A stretch of DNA of 64,000 nt from NCBI GenBank assembly GCA_944384925.1, contig CALWVF010000011.1, forward strand, positions 46,183-110,182, written 5' to 3'. Below, piece after piece: positions 29,439 to 39,228 of the stretch; the first letter of the stretch is position 1; the number at the start of each line of letters is the position of its first letter. Both the position numbers and the translations under genes were made by a program. The notes beneath the pieces were generated by a model. That model worked only from the letters and a program-made list of their open reading frames with translations. It did no database searches and had not been told where the DNA came from. The stretch comes from an uncultured Clostridia bacterium (lineage in GTDB: Bacteria; Bacillota; Clostridia; Oscillospirales; Acutalibacteraceae).

Positions 29439-30665
29439 TCATTTTACTTTCCTTATTAATGAACCTTTTTTAATGCTTTTGCTAATAGGTATAAACAGCT
29501 TTTGCATAGCATGAGGAGCTTCTGCTAAGCTATTGCTATATTCATCATAAATTTCTTCTATAGTAATAATAAACGGTTTACCCCTTGGTTCTAAAACCTC
29601 GACTTTATCACCTTTAAAAAACTTATTACGTTGTGTTATCTGTGCAATACCATTTTTATAATCCTCGCACACTCCTATAACCTCATATTTTCTAATATAG
29701 CCACCATTACTATAAACTTGACCTGGTTCATTACCAAAGAAAAAACCTGTATTATATTCTCTATGGCTAATCTTATTTACCTCTTCTTTAATCCAATCAC
29801 TAATTACCCAATTCTCACCCATTCTATAATAATCGTCTAGTGCATTTCTATATGCATTAGTTATTACAGAAACATAGTATGAAGACTTCGCTCTTCCTTC
29901 TATTTTAAAACTTGTAATTCCTGCATCTACTAATTTCGGTATATGTTCTATCATACACAAATCTTTTGAATTAAAAAAATATGTACCTTGATCGTTTTCT
30001 ATAACTGGAAAGTACTGGCCTGGTCTATTTTCCTCTACAAGATTATATTTCCACCTGCATGGCTGTGTGCAATCTCCTCTATTAGCATCCCTTCCTGTTA
30101 AATAACTTGATATCAAACATCTCCCAGAAAACGAAACACACATTGATCCATGTACAAAAGCTTCTATTTCTAGTTTTTGTGAAGTATTATCCCTTATTTG
30201 TTTTATTTCTTCAAGTGATAATTCTCTTGCAAGGACTACTCTAGATGCTCCCATATTATAAAATGAATTGGCTGTTTCATAATTTACGATACCAGCCTGA
30301 GTTGAAATATGGATATCCACACCCACAGCATATCTTTTTGCCATATCCATAACACCAATGTCTGAAACTATCAACGCATCTATCCCCATACCAGAAACTT
30401 TTTCTAAAAATTTTGGTAGTTGCTTTATTTCATCGTTCCTAGGCAATACATTACATGTTAAATATACCTTAACATTATTATCATGTGCATACTTGATAGC
30501 CTCTTCTAGCTGTTCATCTGTAAAATTTGGCGATGAAGTCCTCATCCCAAAATTTTTTCCAGCAAGATATACTGCATCTGCGCCAAAGTTAACTGCTGCC
30601 ACTAATCTTTCCTGGTCTCCAGCTGGAGACAACAATTCTATATTTTTACTTACTTTATCACTCAA
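29439..30665 (-). CDS. Peptidase U32 family protein (YrrO/TrhP-like)
   Basis: U32-family protein of 408 residues. The N-terminus ELLSPAGDQERLVAAVNFGADAVYL-type barrel opening and the signature region EAFVHGSMCVSFSGRC near 165-180 are characteristic, followed by conserved cysteines (GDCTQPCRW). Bacterial relatives are implicated in tRNA uridine-34 hydroxylation (TrhP) or rRNA hydroxylation (RlhA) and carry an iron-sulfur cluster, so the peptidase name is probably historical. The start is TTG with GGAGTG upstream. It follows mltG, the Bacillus yrrL...yrrO order, but without the O-methyltransferase usually between them. Confidence 0.9.
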   Translation of the reverse strand: MSDKVSKNIELLSPAGDQERLVAAVNFGADAVYLAGKNFGMRTSSPNFTDEQLEEAIKYAHDNNVKVYLTCNVLPRNDEIKQLPKFLEKVSGMGIDALIVSDIGVMDMAKRYAVGVDIHISTQAGIVNYETANSFYNMGASRVVLARELSLEEIKQIRDNTSQKLEIEAFVHGSMCVSFSGRCLISSYLTGRDANRGDCTQPCRWKYNLVEENRPGQYFPVIENDQGTYFFNSKDLCMIEHIPKLVDAGITSFKIEGRAKSSYYVSVITNAYRNALDDYYRMGENWVISDWIKEEVNKISHREYNTGFFFGNEPGQVYSNGGYIRKYEVIGVCEDYKNGIAQITQRNKFFKGDKVEVLEPRGKPFIITIEEIYDEYSNSLAEAPHAMQKLFIPISKSIKKGSLIRKVK

Positions 30666-30746
30666 AATTTTGCACTCCTACAATCAATTATTGTAAATCT
30701 CTAATTAATACTCATATTATCTGTTTATCAAACATATATTAAAAGT

Positions 30747-32054
30747 TTATTTTAAACCTGCCTTTACCAAATTAGATTGGTGTTCTGCCAAAGTTTTTGC
30801 ATAATAGGCTTCCTTTGTTGAAACATTATGACAAAAATAATAATAATCTGTACTACTAGGATTTAAGGTTGCCATAATAGAATCTAAACCGGGATTGTTT
30901 ATTGGTCCAGGAGGCAATCCTTGTATATTATAAGTGTTATACCTACTACTAAACGTTTCTTTAATTTTATCTGGTACCTCCTTACTACTTCTATATGGAT
31001 ACCAAACAGTTGAATCCATTCCCAACAAACCTAATCCAGCTTCTCCATATTTACTGACACCACTACTCAGGGTACTCAACCTGTTTCGTAACACTGATGA
31101 CACTTTATACATGTCTTCCACATTAGCAGACTCCGCTTGAATTATAGATGCTATATTTATTAATTCAGAAACCGACATCCCCTTACTAGATGCTATTTCT
31201 ACTATACTTATCTTTTCATCATACCCGTTAAATACCTGTTTTGAATAAATTTTTTTATTAAAATTTGCTATAAACCTCCTAATAGCATTTTCCGGACTTT
31301 CCCCTTTGTAAAATTGATACGTATCTGGAAACAAATATCCTTCTAGCTTATAATATCTTTCATTTGCGTTATCTATGTCCGATATAAAATCATATTTTGC
31401 ATCAAACACATCAGAATTACAAGCATTTAAAAATTCTTCATAGCCACAAACACCATTTTGCTCCAGCAATCTAGCATATTGAGTTACATTTAATCCTTCT
31501 TGAAATGTAATTTCTAATACATCCAAACGGTTAGAAAGACTCTTTAAGTAATTAATTATAGCTTCATAATCCATATTTTTTCTTATGTCAAATAAGCCAT
31601 TAGATATTTCTTTATAAGCTCCTGTAAATCTTACGTATAATTTAAAAAAGCCTGGATTATTTATTACACCAGCATCATTTAATATCCTTGCAACTTCTCT
31701 TACATTTGCACCTCGTGGAATATTAATGGAAACCGATGAACTATCTTTTCTATTTATAGCTAGCATATCATTAATTCCGAGCAATATGTACCTTGCAAAC
31801 ACAGCTGAAATTAATATTGTTATAATAAGCCAAAACACTCTAAAAAATAATTTGTTCTTATTTTCACTTTTATAATTAAAATTATTATTTCCCATATCTA
31901 ATCTTTCATAAGATATTGTATTTTCACTATATTTATCATGTTTTGAATTTATATTAACTTCAAAATTTTTTATCTTTTCAATTCTATTGCTATCAATTTC
32001 TTCTCTAATATTATCAAAATCCTCTGGATTATTTTTGTCTTTACCTTCAGACAT
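30747..32054 (-). CDS. mltG: Endolytic transglycosylase MltG
   Basis: YceG-like membrane enzyme that cuts nascent glycan strands and may set their length. The 435 residues have a charged cytoplasmic N-terminus of about 70, one membrane helix (about 73-95), a LysM-like segment with IPRGANVREVARIL, and the catalytic domain. IIQAESANVEDMYKVSSVLRNRL in the last third holds the catalytic glutamate, and GLPPGPINNPG is the conserved loop. Start: ATG with AAGGAGG. It sits between the folate enzyme gene and the U32 gene on the same strand. Confidence 0.94.
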   Translation of the reverse strand: MSEGKDKNNPEDFDNIREEIDSNRIEKIKNFEVNINSKHDKYSENTISYERLDMGNNNFNYKSENKNKLFFRVFWLIITILISAVFARYILLGINDMLAINRKDSSSVSINIPRGANVREVARILNDAGVINNPGFFKLYVRFTGAYKEISNGLFDIRKNMDYEAIINYLKSLSNRLDVLEITFQEGLNVTQYARLLEQNGVCGYEEFLNACNSDVFDAKYDFISDIDNANERYYKLEGYLFPDTYQFYKGESPENAIRRFIANFNKKIYSKQVFNGYDEKISIVEIASSKGMSVSELINIASIIQAESANVEDMYKVSSVLRNRLSTLSSGVSKYGEAGLGLLGMDSTVWYPYRSSKEVPDKIKETFSSRYNTYNIQGLPPGPINNPGLDSIMATLNPSSTDYYYFCHNVSTKEAYYAKTLAEHQSNLVKAGLK

Positions 32055-32079
32055 ACTTATCCTCCTTAAATAGAGACAA

Positions 32080-32688
32080 TCAACACATATTATATGTTTT
32101 ATATTTAGATATTTTCATAATATATCTTTCTGTTATTAAGTAATCAACAGGTTTATCAAAATAACCATGAGGAAGATTTTTTACCATACAATTACTATAA
32201 CATAAGCCAACAGATTTACCTTTAAATTTAGATAAAAATCTATCATAATACCCTTTACCGTATCCTAATCTATATCCTTCCCTGTCAAAACAAAATCCTG
32301 GAACTATGCAAACACCTTTTGAAAACTCATACACCTTGTCACACCTCGAAACAATCGGCTCAAGTACTCCAAATGCTCCAACTTCTAAATCATCAAATGA
32401 ATTAATTAAATAGAAATCCATTAATCTTTTATCTGTAATACATCTAGGTACTGCAACTTGTTTTCCATCACTAAAGGCCTGCGAAATTATTGCTAAGGTG
32501 TCAACTTCTATTTGCTTAGAAACATAAGAATAAATGATTTTACTTTTTTTATAATCATTTAACATTATAAAATTATTCAATATTTCAAAATCAATATAGC
32601 TTTTCCTAAAAGGGTTTATTTTTTGTCTTATATTTCTGTATTTTAATCTTAGGTCCATCTTTATACTTCTTATATCTACTGCACACAT
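32080..32688 (-). CDS. 5-formyltetrahydrofolate cyclo-ligase
   Basis: ATP-dependent enzyme converting 5-formyl-THF to 5,10-methenyl-THF, 202 residues. The family motif RLGYGKGYYDRFL is near 143-155, and the basic N-terminus with LRLKYRNIRQKI provides the nucleotide-site start. I keep the ATG at 32688 because AAGGA lies nine bases upstream; a second ATG at codon 11 has a weaker site. The start overlaps the end of the DJ-1 gene by 13 bases, so the genes are coupled. Confidence 0.9.
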   Translation of the reverse strand: MCAVDIRSIKMDLRLKYRNIRQKINPFRKSYIDFEILNNFIMLNDYKKSKIIYSYVSKQIEVDTLAIISQAFSDGKQVAVPRCITDKRLMDFYLINSFDDLEVGAFGVLEPIVSRCDKVYEFSKGVCIVPGFCFDREGYRLGYGKGYYDRFLSKFKGKSVGLCYSNCMVKNLPHGYFDKPVDYLITERYIMKISKYKTYNMC

Positions 32689-33218
32689 TTTAAAGATTCC
32701 TTAATTTTTTCTGAAATATGTTTTCCTAAAATCAACCCTACTAATGTCAACGCAAAATTTATTGATGAACCCGGACCCTTTGCCGTTATAATATTTTTAT
32801 CTATACAAACATTATCTTTTATTAACTCTGCTCCTTTTAAATCCTTTTCAAATCCAGGATAACATATTGCTTTTTTTCCTTCAAGTATGCCCATATGTCC
32901 TAATATTGATGGTGCTGCACAAATAGCCGCAATATATTTTTCTTTTTCTACACAATAATTTATACAATCCTTTACTATATCAGAATTTTCTAAATTTATT
33001 GTTCCAGGCATCCCCCCTGGTAATATAATCATATCTATATCTTTCTTATTTATTTCTTTACTCGTTATATCTGCATCTATAACTATATTGTTGGTACCTT
33101 TAACTAGTTTATTTGTTATTCCAACAGTTTTAACATCACAATTTGCACGTCTTAAAATATCAACAGTTGTTACTGCTTCTATTTCTTCAAATCCTTCTGC
33201 CAAAAACACATATATCAT
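32676..33218 (-). CDS. DJ-1/PfpI family protein
   Basis: Class I glutamine amidotransferase-like protein of 180 residues. The conserved glutamate is in LAEGFEEIEA at the N-terminus, and the nucleophile-elbow cysteine is in AAICAAPSIL near 100. Relatives act as deglycases or chaperones; the precise role is debated. I start at the ATG at 33218 behind GGGAGGAATATAAA, since the longer in-frame start at 33239 lies upstream of this ribosome site and the family normally starts at this point. Confidence 0.88.
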   Translation of the reverse strand: MIYVFLAEGFEEIEAVTTVDILRRANCDVKTVGITNKLVKGTNNIVIDADITSKEINKKDIDMIILPGGMPGTINLENSDIVKDCINYCVEKEKYIAAICAAPSILGHMGILEGKKAICYPGFEKDLKGAELIKDNVCIDKNIITAKGPGSSINFALTLVGLILGKHISEKIKESLKCVQ

Positions 33219-33231
33219 TTTATATTCCTCC

Positions 33232-34110
33232 CTAGTCAAGCGTCAATCCTAAATATGAATTATTGTTATCTACATAATCAATAAAGTTAGAATTATCTCC
33301 TATATTTTTTATCATTCCAAAATCTTTTACTACAACTTCCTCATGGAAATAGTTACAAAATTGCGGAAATCTAAATTTATAAAAATCACATTCTGGGAAT
33401 CTTCGGTATATTTTTGTCATTAAATTATAAAAGTTTTTCTCAGTTGAAATAAATTCTATTATATTAAGAGATTTTGAATTTAAACTGCACATTGCATAAT
33501 CACCATTAGATAATACTATATTTTCGCCCTTACCAATATTATTGATTTCAAAGGCATACTTTATAGCTTGTTCTTCCCATATAATTGAACCACTATTTTT
33601 TACACAAAGTTTATATCTTAACGATGATATATTTTTAAAGTCTAAGTTCTCACTAAAAATATCAATATTCCTAATATAACTTTTCATCTGCGAATTTGAA
33701 AGTTTTAGAAAATAAGATTTAAAAAATTTTTTATATCCAAGTATTTTATAGTAATCATAAAGTGAATCATCTGCTGGTAATAGAATAGAATATTTTTTTC
33801 CTCTATAAAACTGCACTATATTAGCATAAGAAATCAAAGATTTCATATAGCCTTTTCCTCTATATTCTGGTAGTGTTCCAGCTGCATAAAGATAGTATGC
33901 TTTTTCTACACTACCCTCAATTGATATATACACATCTAGCATATAGAGTGATGCAACTACCTTTGAGTTAACCTCGCAAACGGTGCATTTATTAGGTTCA
34001 AACCTTTTTAAAAAAAAGTAATTAATAGAATCATCTGTATCTTCAAAACATCTTTTCCATATTTCTATTAGCTCTAATTTATCTAATTCATTTGATAATC
34101 TTAACCTCAT
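33232..34110 (-). CDS. GNAT-family N-acetyltransferase
   Basis: Protein of 292 residues. An N-terminal acetyltransferase domain is visible, with the acetyl-CoA loop TLPEYRGKGYMKSLI near 87-100 and preceding strands VVASLYMLDV. The C-terminal half has no assigned function and resembles the extended GNAT proteins of clostridia (Eis-like organisation). The substrate is unknown. Its start is two bases after the stop of the DUF2156 gene, which is also GNAT-fold, so the pair is co-translated. Confidence 0.82.
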   Translation of the reverse strand: MRLRLSNELDKLELIEIWKRCFEDTDDSINYFFLKRFEPNKCTVCEVNSKVVASLYMLDVYISIEGSVEKAYYLYAAGTLPEYRGKGYMKSLISYANIVQFYRGKKYSILLPADDSLYDYYKILGYKKFFKSYFLKLSNSQMKSYIRNIDIFSENLDFKNISSLRYKLCVKNSGSIIWEEQAIKYAFEINNIGKGENIVLSNGDYAMCSLNSKSLNIIEFISTEKNFYNLMTKIYRRFPECDFYKFRFPQFCNYFHEEVVVKDFGMIKNIGDNSNFIDYVDNNNSYLGLTLD

Positions 34111-34112
34111 AA

Positions 34113-35000
34113 TTACACCTTTAAAATAGCCTTATATTTATTTAATAGAATTTGTGGATGATACGATAGTTTAGCCTTCCTCAGACCTTCTATACCCATA
34201 TCTTCTTCACGATTTATATATTTATACATTTTCAAATTTCTCAAACAAAACTCATTATTTATTACTGTATAAGCACCATCATAGTTATAATCTGCCTTTT
34301 CAAAGTGTATTAAAAAACATTCTTTGTTTATTTCTTCCCCTATAGTTAGTGCTACCACTTTTCCAGAAACTTTCAGAACACCACCAATTAAGTTCAATTC
34401 TTTAAAATTATTCAATACTTTTAATATAACTTTATATTCTTTTTCAATATTATTCCCTTTAATCATGATATTATCTGAAAACCAATTATCTATAAATTTT
34501 CTACAATTTTCTATATTAATATCACATATATCTTCATATGTCCATTCATATAATCGATTAAACTTAGATATATGATTTCTCTTTTTATGATATTTTTTCC
34601 CCGATAAATCAATTAAATCTGAAGAATTATATAAATAGTCGGCAATATCTCTGTCGCATTCAAATTCAAATTTTCCATTAAATTTAGATTCCAAAATATT
34701 TTTCATTTCATCTGTAATACCAAATAATTTAAATTCTATTTTTCTTTGATATGCATCATTTATAATATATTCAATAGCTAAATTTAAATCTCCATTCCCT
34801 AATGGAAAGCCATAACAAATGTCATTTTCGCCATACAGCCTAAGTAAAAAATTTTTATATCTTGCTATTTTTATTTTATAAACGTCTGACCAAATATATA
34901 AAGTTCCAAAAGAGCAATCTGAGCCATAATACCCACTAAATTTCAATATATCTTCAGCCCATAATTTATCTTGCAAAACAGGTACCTTAAAATCAATCAT
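34113..35000 (-). CDS. DUF2156 domain protein (phosphatidylglycerol lysyltransferase C-domain-like)
   Basis: Cytoplasmic protein of 295 residues matching the DUF2156 family, which shares the GNAT-like fold of the MprF lysyltransferase C-terminal domain. Visible landmarks are YGSDCSFGTLYIW near 24-36, LSGKKYHKKRNHISKFNR near 133-150 and the final RKAKLSYHPQILLNKYKAIL. No membrane flippase domain is attached, so it is not a full MprF. An AGAGG site precedes the ATG. Substrate and function are unknown. Confidence 0.85.
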   Translation of the reverse strand: MIDFKVPVLQDKLWAEDILKFSGYYGSDCSFGTLYIWSDVYKIKIARYKNFLLRLYGENDICYGFPLGNGDLNLAIEYIINDAYQRKIEFKLFGITDEMKNILESKFNGKFEFECDRDIADYLYNSSDLIDLSGKKYHKKRNHISKFNRLYEWTYEDICDINIENCRKFIDNWFSDNIMIKGNNIEKEYKVILKVLNNFKELNLIGGVLKVSGKVVALTIGEEINKECFLIHFEKADYNYDGAYTVINNEFCLRNLKMYKYINREEDMGIEGLRKAKLSYHPQILLNKYKAILKV

Positions 35001-35086
35001 CTTGAAACCTCTTTCAATAATAGAATAGCCGCTATTATCATTTTATGTAAGTATTATATACAAAAAAATTTGTTATATAAATATTT

Positions 35087-35755
35087 CTACTTTAAAATGT
35101 CCCTTAAAGTATATAGAACATCATTATATATATCTCCTATAACTCTAGGAATTCCACTATTCGAACACTCTATTACATCCCACTTTAATCTTTTTGCTGC
35201 ATACAAAGCTGCTTTTCTACAATTATTCAAAAATGGAATATTACTTTCGTGTATATCCTTTTTTGTTTCGTCACCTTTATATCGTTTATTCATAAATTCT
35301 TGCGATATTTCAATTGGCATGTCAAGATATATAACCTTATCTGGCTTTGGTAAACCCAATTTATTATATTCATAATCTTGCATCCAATCAATATAATAAT
35401 CCCAATTATCAATACCTAATTTAGACATTTGGTATATTACATTAGAAGTAGTATATCGATCAGCAACAATAATATAGCCATTTTGGTATTTGTCCTTCCA
35501 ACTTTTAATGTAGCTAGAATATCTATCTACAGCAAAAAAAGAAGTTGCTGCATATGCGTTTACATCATTTGGAGATTCTCCAAATTCCGAATTCAAATAC
35601 ATCTTCACAAGAGATGAAGAGCTACTATTATAATCCGGAAAACTTACTTGATAGTATTTTAAATTCAGTTGAAGTAACTTACTACGTAACATTGCTGTTT
35701 GCGTTGCTTTACCACTACCATCAAGACCTTCAATCACAATTAATTTACCATTCAT
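35087..35755 (-). CDS. tmk: Thymidylate kinase-like protein
   Basis: P-loop kinase of 222 residues phosphorylating dTMP to dTDP. Walker A GLDGSGKA is at 10-17, FPDY near 39-42 and DRYTTSN near 98-104 match dTMP kinases, and a lid region with KRYKGDE follows. It lies 68 bases after thyX on the same strand, so synthesis and phosphorylation of dTMP are encoded side by side. The ATG has no obvious Shine-Dalgarno, unlike most genes here; translation may depend on thyX. It could be one of two tmk genes in the genome. Confidence 0.87.
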   Translation of the reverse strand: MNGKLIVIEGLDGSGKATQTAMLRSKLLQLNLKYYQVSFPDYNSSSSSLVKMYLNSEFGESPNDVNAYAATSFFAVDRYSSYIKSWKDKYQNGYIIVADRYTTSNVIYQMSKLGIDNWDYYIDWMQDYEYNKLGLPKPDKVIYLDMPIEISQEFMNKRYKGDETKKDIHESNIPFLNNCRKAALYAAKRLKWDVIECSNSGIPRVIGDIYNDVLYTLRDILK

Positions 35756-35823
35756 ATGCTTTAAACCACAACATCATATAATATAAAAATATACTATAAT
35801 TGTGTACCTCCATTTATATTAAA

Positions 35824-36597
35824 TTAATTATTATTTTTTAAATTTTTAAACAATTCACGTACATCTTTTGCCTTTCCGCAAGACATTTTTCCCTCTGAGC
35901 AAGAAGCTTTAACACAAGATGGGCCAGCATTTTTAAATAATGACGGAGCAACTTCTAATACTAATTTAAGCATTTGAATTGCTATATCTCTAATTTCCCA
36001 TTGAGCACGATTACAACACCTATGCCTAAAAAAGTTCATTAAACTTCTAGCATTAAACGTACAAATCATTTTAGTTTCACATGCATTAGGAAGAACAAAT
36101 CTAGCATCTTCAATTGCCATTTTCTCTGCAGTTTTTTCTGCTACTTTTTCATCCATTCCAGATTTCAACAGCTTCTCTTTATGCTTACTTTTCAATATCT
36201 TAGTTAAATTTGAATAGCACCTTTGAGATTCCGCCATAAATGATTCATATTCTTTTTTTGCTTGAACAATAGAATTTATTTCGGGAGGTGTAACATATTC
36301 AAACATATTTTCCTTTACATATCTCTGGCTTTGAACACTAAAAGAAGCAATCCTATGCCTTGTAATTTGGGCAAGACATGCCCTAGAAATTCCTTCTATT
36401 CCAAATGTAAAACTAACATGCTCAATAGGACTTTCATGACCCAGTGCAGACAACATATCTACAAATTTAGCAGCCTCTTCGTCGGTTAAAGAACCTTGAA
36501 TATCATTTATAGATGAATGTGAATAACACAATTTAGCTGCTGATGATATTAATTTTTCAGGATTCTGTGTATAAGAAATTAATGTAACCTTAGACAT
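35824..36597 (-). CDS. thyX: FAD-dependent thymidylate synthase ThyX
   Basis: Flavin-dependent enzyme that methylates dUMP using methylene-THF, 257 residues. The ThyX motif RHRIASFSVQSQR is at residues 80-92, and the conserved RSLMNFFRHRC region follows near 185. Its presence implies the tetrahydrofolate-sparing route, common in anaerobes, rather than ThyA. A promoter lies at 36675-36703, AAGGAG precedes the ATG and tmk follows. The C-terminal tail of about 40 residues has several cysteines (VKASCSEGKMSCGK) whose role is unclear. Confidence 0.96.
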   Translation of the reverse strand: MSKVTLISYTQNPEKLISSAAKLCYSHSSINDIQGSLTDEEAAKFVDMLSALGHESPIEHVSFTFGIEGISRACLAQITRHRIASFSVQSQRYVKENMFEYVTPPEINSIVQAKKEYESFMAESQRCYSNLTKILKSKHKEKLLKSGMDEKVAEKTAEKMAIEDARFVLPNACETKMICTFNARSLMNFFRHRCCNRAQWEIRDIAIQMLKLVLEVAPSLFKNAGPSCVKASCSEGKMSCGKAKDVRELFKNLKNNN

Positions 36598-36674
36598 TTA
36601 ATTATTCTCCTTAATTAAACTCATTTAAATAATATATTAGTTTTAAAATCACTTAAAATTTACTAATTTAATAT

Positions 36675-36703
36675 ATTATAACAGAAATTAATACATTTAT
36701 CAA
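36675..36703 (-). promoter_or_regulatory. Promoter of thyX-tmk
   Basis: Minus strand TTGATA (36698-36703), 17-base spacer, TATAAT (36675-36680). Confidence 0.75.
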
Positions 36704-36771
36704 CAATTACATCAACCCGATATAAAATATTATAAGATTTCATATTATTTTAAAATAAATGTTATTAAGCA

Positions 36772-36800
36772 TTGAAAGAAGTTTATTAATATGTTAATAT
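36772..36800 (+). promoter_or_regulatory. Possible promoter of the ddl-murI-DUF1934-argS operon
   Basis: TTGAAA (36772-36777), 17-base spacer, TAATAT (36795-36800). The -10 is imperfect and other AT-rich alternatives exist nearby. Confidence 0.45.
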
Positions 36801-36873
36801 TAATTGTTCATATAATTTATTTATATTTTCCATGCTCAATCAACTTAGTTTTATTTTAGAAGGAGCGATTGAA

Positions 36874-37959
36874 ATGCCTAAAAAAATTGTTGCAATCTTA
36901 TTTGGAGGCGTATCTTCAGAACATGAAGTCTCTATAAAATCTGCTTGCACTATCATGAGATATATTCCTAGTGATAAATATGATATTATTACTGTAGGAA
37001 TAACAAAAAGTGGTAGATGGGTGTTATATTCCGGTAACATAAATAACATAGAAAATGGAAGTTGGGAAAATGATTGCGATAACTTACCAGCATACATTAT
37101 TCCTGATCCTTCAATACATGGTATCATGGTACTTGAAAATAATAAAGTCAAATTTATAAAAGTAGATGTTGTAATCCCTGTTTTACATGGAAAAAATGGT
37201 GAGGATGGAACAATTCAAGGACTATTAACATTAAGTGAAATCCCATTTGTAGGTTGCGATACAATATCCTCTGCTATGTGTATGGATAAAGTTGTAACAA
37301 ACATAATGCTAGAAAATGCAAAAATAGAGCAAGCAAAATTTACTTGGGTAAGTTCAGCAGATTTCAATAAAGACATTCAACATTGCATATGCAAAATAGA
37401 AAATGAATTAAAATCATACCCTATATTCGTAAAACCAGCAAATGCTGGATCCTCTGTTGGAATTAGTAAAGCTCATAATCGTGAAGAATTAATATCTGCA
37501 ATTAATGCTGCTATGTGCGAAGATAATAAAATTTTATTTGAAGAATCCATTACTGGCCAAGAAGTAGAATGTGCTGTTTTAGGAAATGATAATCCAATTT
37601 TATCTCCAATAGGTGAAATTGCCCCATCAAACGAATTTTATGATTATGATGCTAAATATTTAAGTGACTCCAAATTATTAATTCCAGCACATATTAGCGA
37701 AGAAACTTCAGAAAAAATTAAACAAATTGCATTAAAAGCATATAAAGCATTAGGATGTCAAGGGCTTTCTCGTATTGATTTTTTTATAGAGAAAAATACA
37801 AATAGAATACTTCTAAATGAAATAAATACATTTCCTGGCTTTACATCTATAAGTATGTATCCTATGCTTATGAATCAATTAGGTATTTCATTACCAGACC
37901 TTATAGATAAGTTAATATCTCTTGCTCTCGAAAGGAAGGAGCAATTAAATGCCAAATAA
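36874..37959 (+). CDS. ddl: D-alanine--D-alanine ligase Ddl
   Basis: ATP-grasp ligase making D-Ala-D-Ala for peptidoglycan, 361 residues. ILFGGVSSEHEVSIKSA lies at the N-terminus, the glycine-rich KPANAGSSVGI near 188-198, and the metal/ATP site LLNEINTFPGFT near 320-331. I start at the ATG at 36874 behind AGAAGGAG; an in-frame ATG at 36832 would add 14 residues not seen in the family. The end overlaps murI by 11 bases, coupling two steps of cell-wall amino acid supply. Confidence 0.95.
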   Translation: MPKKIVAILFGGVSSEHEVSIKSACTIMRYIPSDKYDIITVGITKSGRWVLYSGNINNIENGSWENDCDNLPAYIIPDPSIHGIMVLENNKVKFIKVDVVIPVLHGKNGEDGTIQGLLTLSEIPFVGCDTISSAMCMDKVVTNIMLENAKIEQAKFTWVSSADFNKDIQHCICKIENELKSYPIFVKPANAGSSVGISKAHNREELISAINAAMCEDNKILFEESITGQEVECAVLGNDNPILSPIGEIAPSNEFYDYDAKYLSDSKLLIPAHISEETSEKIKQIALKAYKALGCQGLSRIDFFIEKNTNRILLNEINTFPGFTSISMYPMLMNQLGISLPDLIDKLISLALERKEQLNAK

Positions 37960-38764
37960 TAACGCCATAGGAGTGTTTGACTCTGGACTTGGTGGTTTAA
38001 CAGCTGTTAAACAACTCCTAAATATTCTTCCTAATGAAAATATTATTTATTTTGGAGATACTGGAAGGGTTCCTTATGGAACCCGAAGTAAAGAAACTAT
38101 AAAAAAATATGCTATTCAAGATACAGCTTTTCTTCTTTCAAAAAATGTTAAAATGATCATTGTCGCTTGTGGGACAGTAAGTTCTGTAGTCCCTGAGTTC
38201 AAGGATTCTTTGAACATACCATTTATAGGAGTAGTTACTCCAACTTCTTTATCTGCTGCATCCAAAACAAAAAATGGCAGAATAGGAATTATAGGGACAA
38301 CTGCGACCATTAAAAGTCGGTCATACTATAATGAATTAAAAAAAATAAATAAGGACTTAGAAATATTCGAACAAGACTGCCCTTTGTTTGTCCCTTTAGT
38401 TGAACATGGATTTACCAACAAAGATGATCCTATCGTACAGCTTGCCATTGAGCATTATCTTTCAAATATGCTTAAAGCTAACATAGACACTCTTATATTA
38501 GGTTGCACTCATTACCCTATAATTTCAAAGGCAATATCAAACTTTATGGGTAATAACTTAAATCTTATAAATTCTGGATATGAAACTGCCATTTATGCAA
38601 AACAAATATTAAGTTCTATGGATCTTTTAAACGACTCTACACACAAGGGTAACAGTTCTTTTTATATTAGTGATAGTGTAAAAGGATTTTCAGATTTTGC
38701 AAAATTATTTCTTGGTAGAGATATAAGTGATAATGTAAAAAAAATTGATATAGAAATATATTAA
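37949..38764 (+). CDS. murI: Glutamate racemase MurI
   Basis: Cofactor-independent racemase giving D-glutamate for peptidoglycan, 271 residues. GVFDSGLGGLT at 8-18 is the N-terminal signature. The two catalytic cysteines are in VACGTVSS (C74) and LGCTHYPI (near 184). The residue after the first cysteine is glycine, where well-studied enzymes have asparagine (CNT); this variant is familiar in clostridial sequences as far as I recall. AAGGAGC precedes the ATG inside the end of ddl. Confidence 0.93.
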   Translation: MPNNNAIGVFDSGLGGLTAVKQLLNILPNENIIYFGDTGRVPYGTRSKETIKKYAIQDTAFLLSKNVKMIIVACGTVSSVVPEFKDSLNIPFIGVVTPTSLSAASKTKNGRIGIIGTTATIKSRSYYNELKKINKDLEIFEQDCPLFVPLVEHGFTNKDDPIVQLAIEHYLSNMLKANIDTLILGCTHYPIISKAISNFMGNNLNLINSGYETAIYAKQILSSMDLLNDSTHKGNSSFYISDSVKGFSDFAKLFLGRDISDNVKKIDIEIY

Positions 38765-38790
38765 AATTTTAATAAAATTGGTGAAAAATA

Positions 38791-39228
38791 ATGGCAAACA
38801 ATGATTATATTATTTCAATAGAAGGTACACAAGTTGTCGACAATCAAGAAGACGTTATAAAATTAACCACTTTAGGAACTTACTTGAAAAAGGGACATAC
38901 AAGGTACATTATATATGATGAATATGAAAATGAAAATATACCTATAAGTAAAAATATATTAAAAATTCAAAGTTCTAGTCATATAACTTTAATAAAATCT
39001 AACAATTCACGCTCCAGGCTTACATTAGAACAAAATGAACGTCATCAATGTCATTATGCTTTAGGTTCTTACTTTATGATTTTAGGTGTATACACTAATA
39101 AAATAAACATAAACTTGGATGATAATGGTGGAACCATTGAAGTTATCTATACTCTGGATATTAACTCAACAGTTACTAGCTATAATAAAATATATATAAA
39201 AATAAGGAGAGCAACCAACAATGTCTAA
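38791..39228 (+). CDS. DUF1934 family protein (YwiB-like)
   Basis: Small beta-rich protein of 145 residues of the DUF1934 family, a lipocalin-like barrel of unknown function. The pattern YIISIEGTQ...TRYIIYDEYE near the N-terminus and the C-terminal IEVIYTLDINS fit. It sits directly before argS and overlaps it by 8 bases, the same arrangement as ywiB-argS in Bacillus, which is the main support for the call. Confidence 0.85.
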   Translation: MANNDYIISIEGTQVVDNQEDVIKLTTLGTYLKKGHTRYIIYDEYENENIPISKNILKIQSSSHITLIKSNNSRSRLTLEQNERHQCHYALGSYFMILGVYTNKININLDDNGGTIEVIYTLDINSTVTSYNKIYIKIRRATNNV

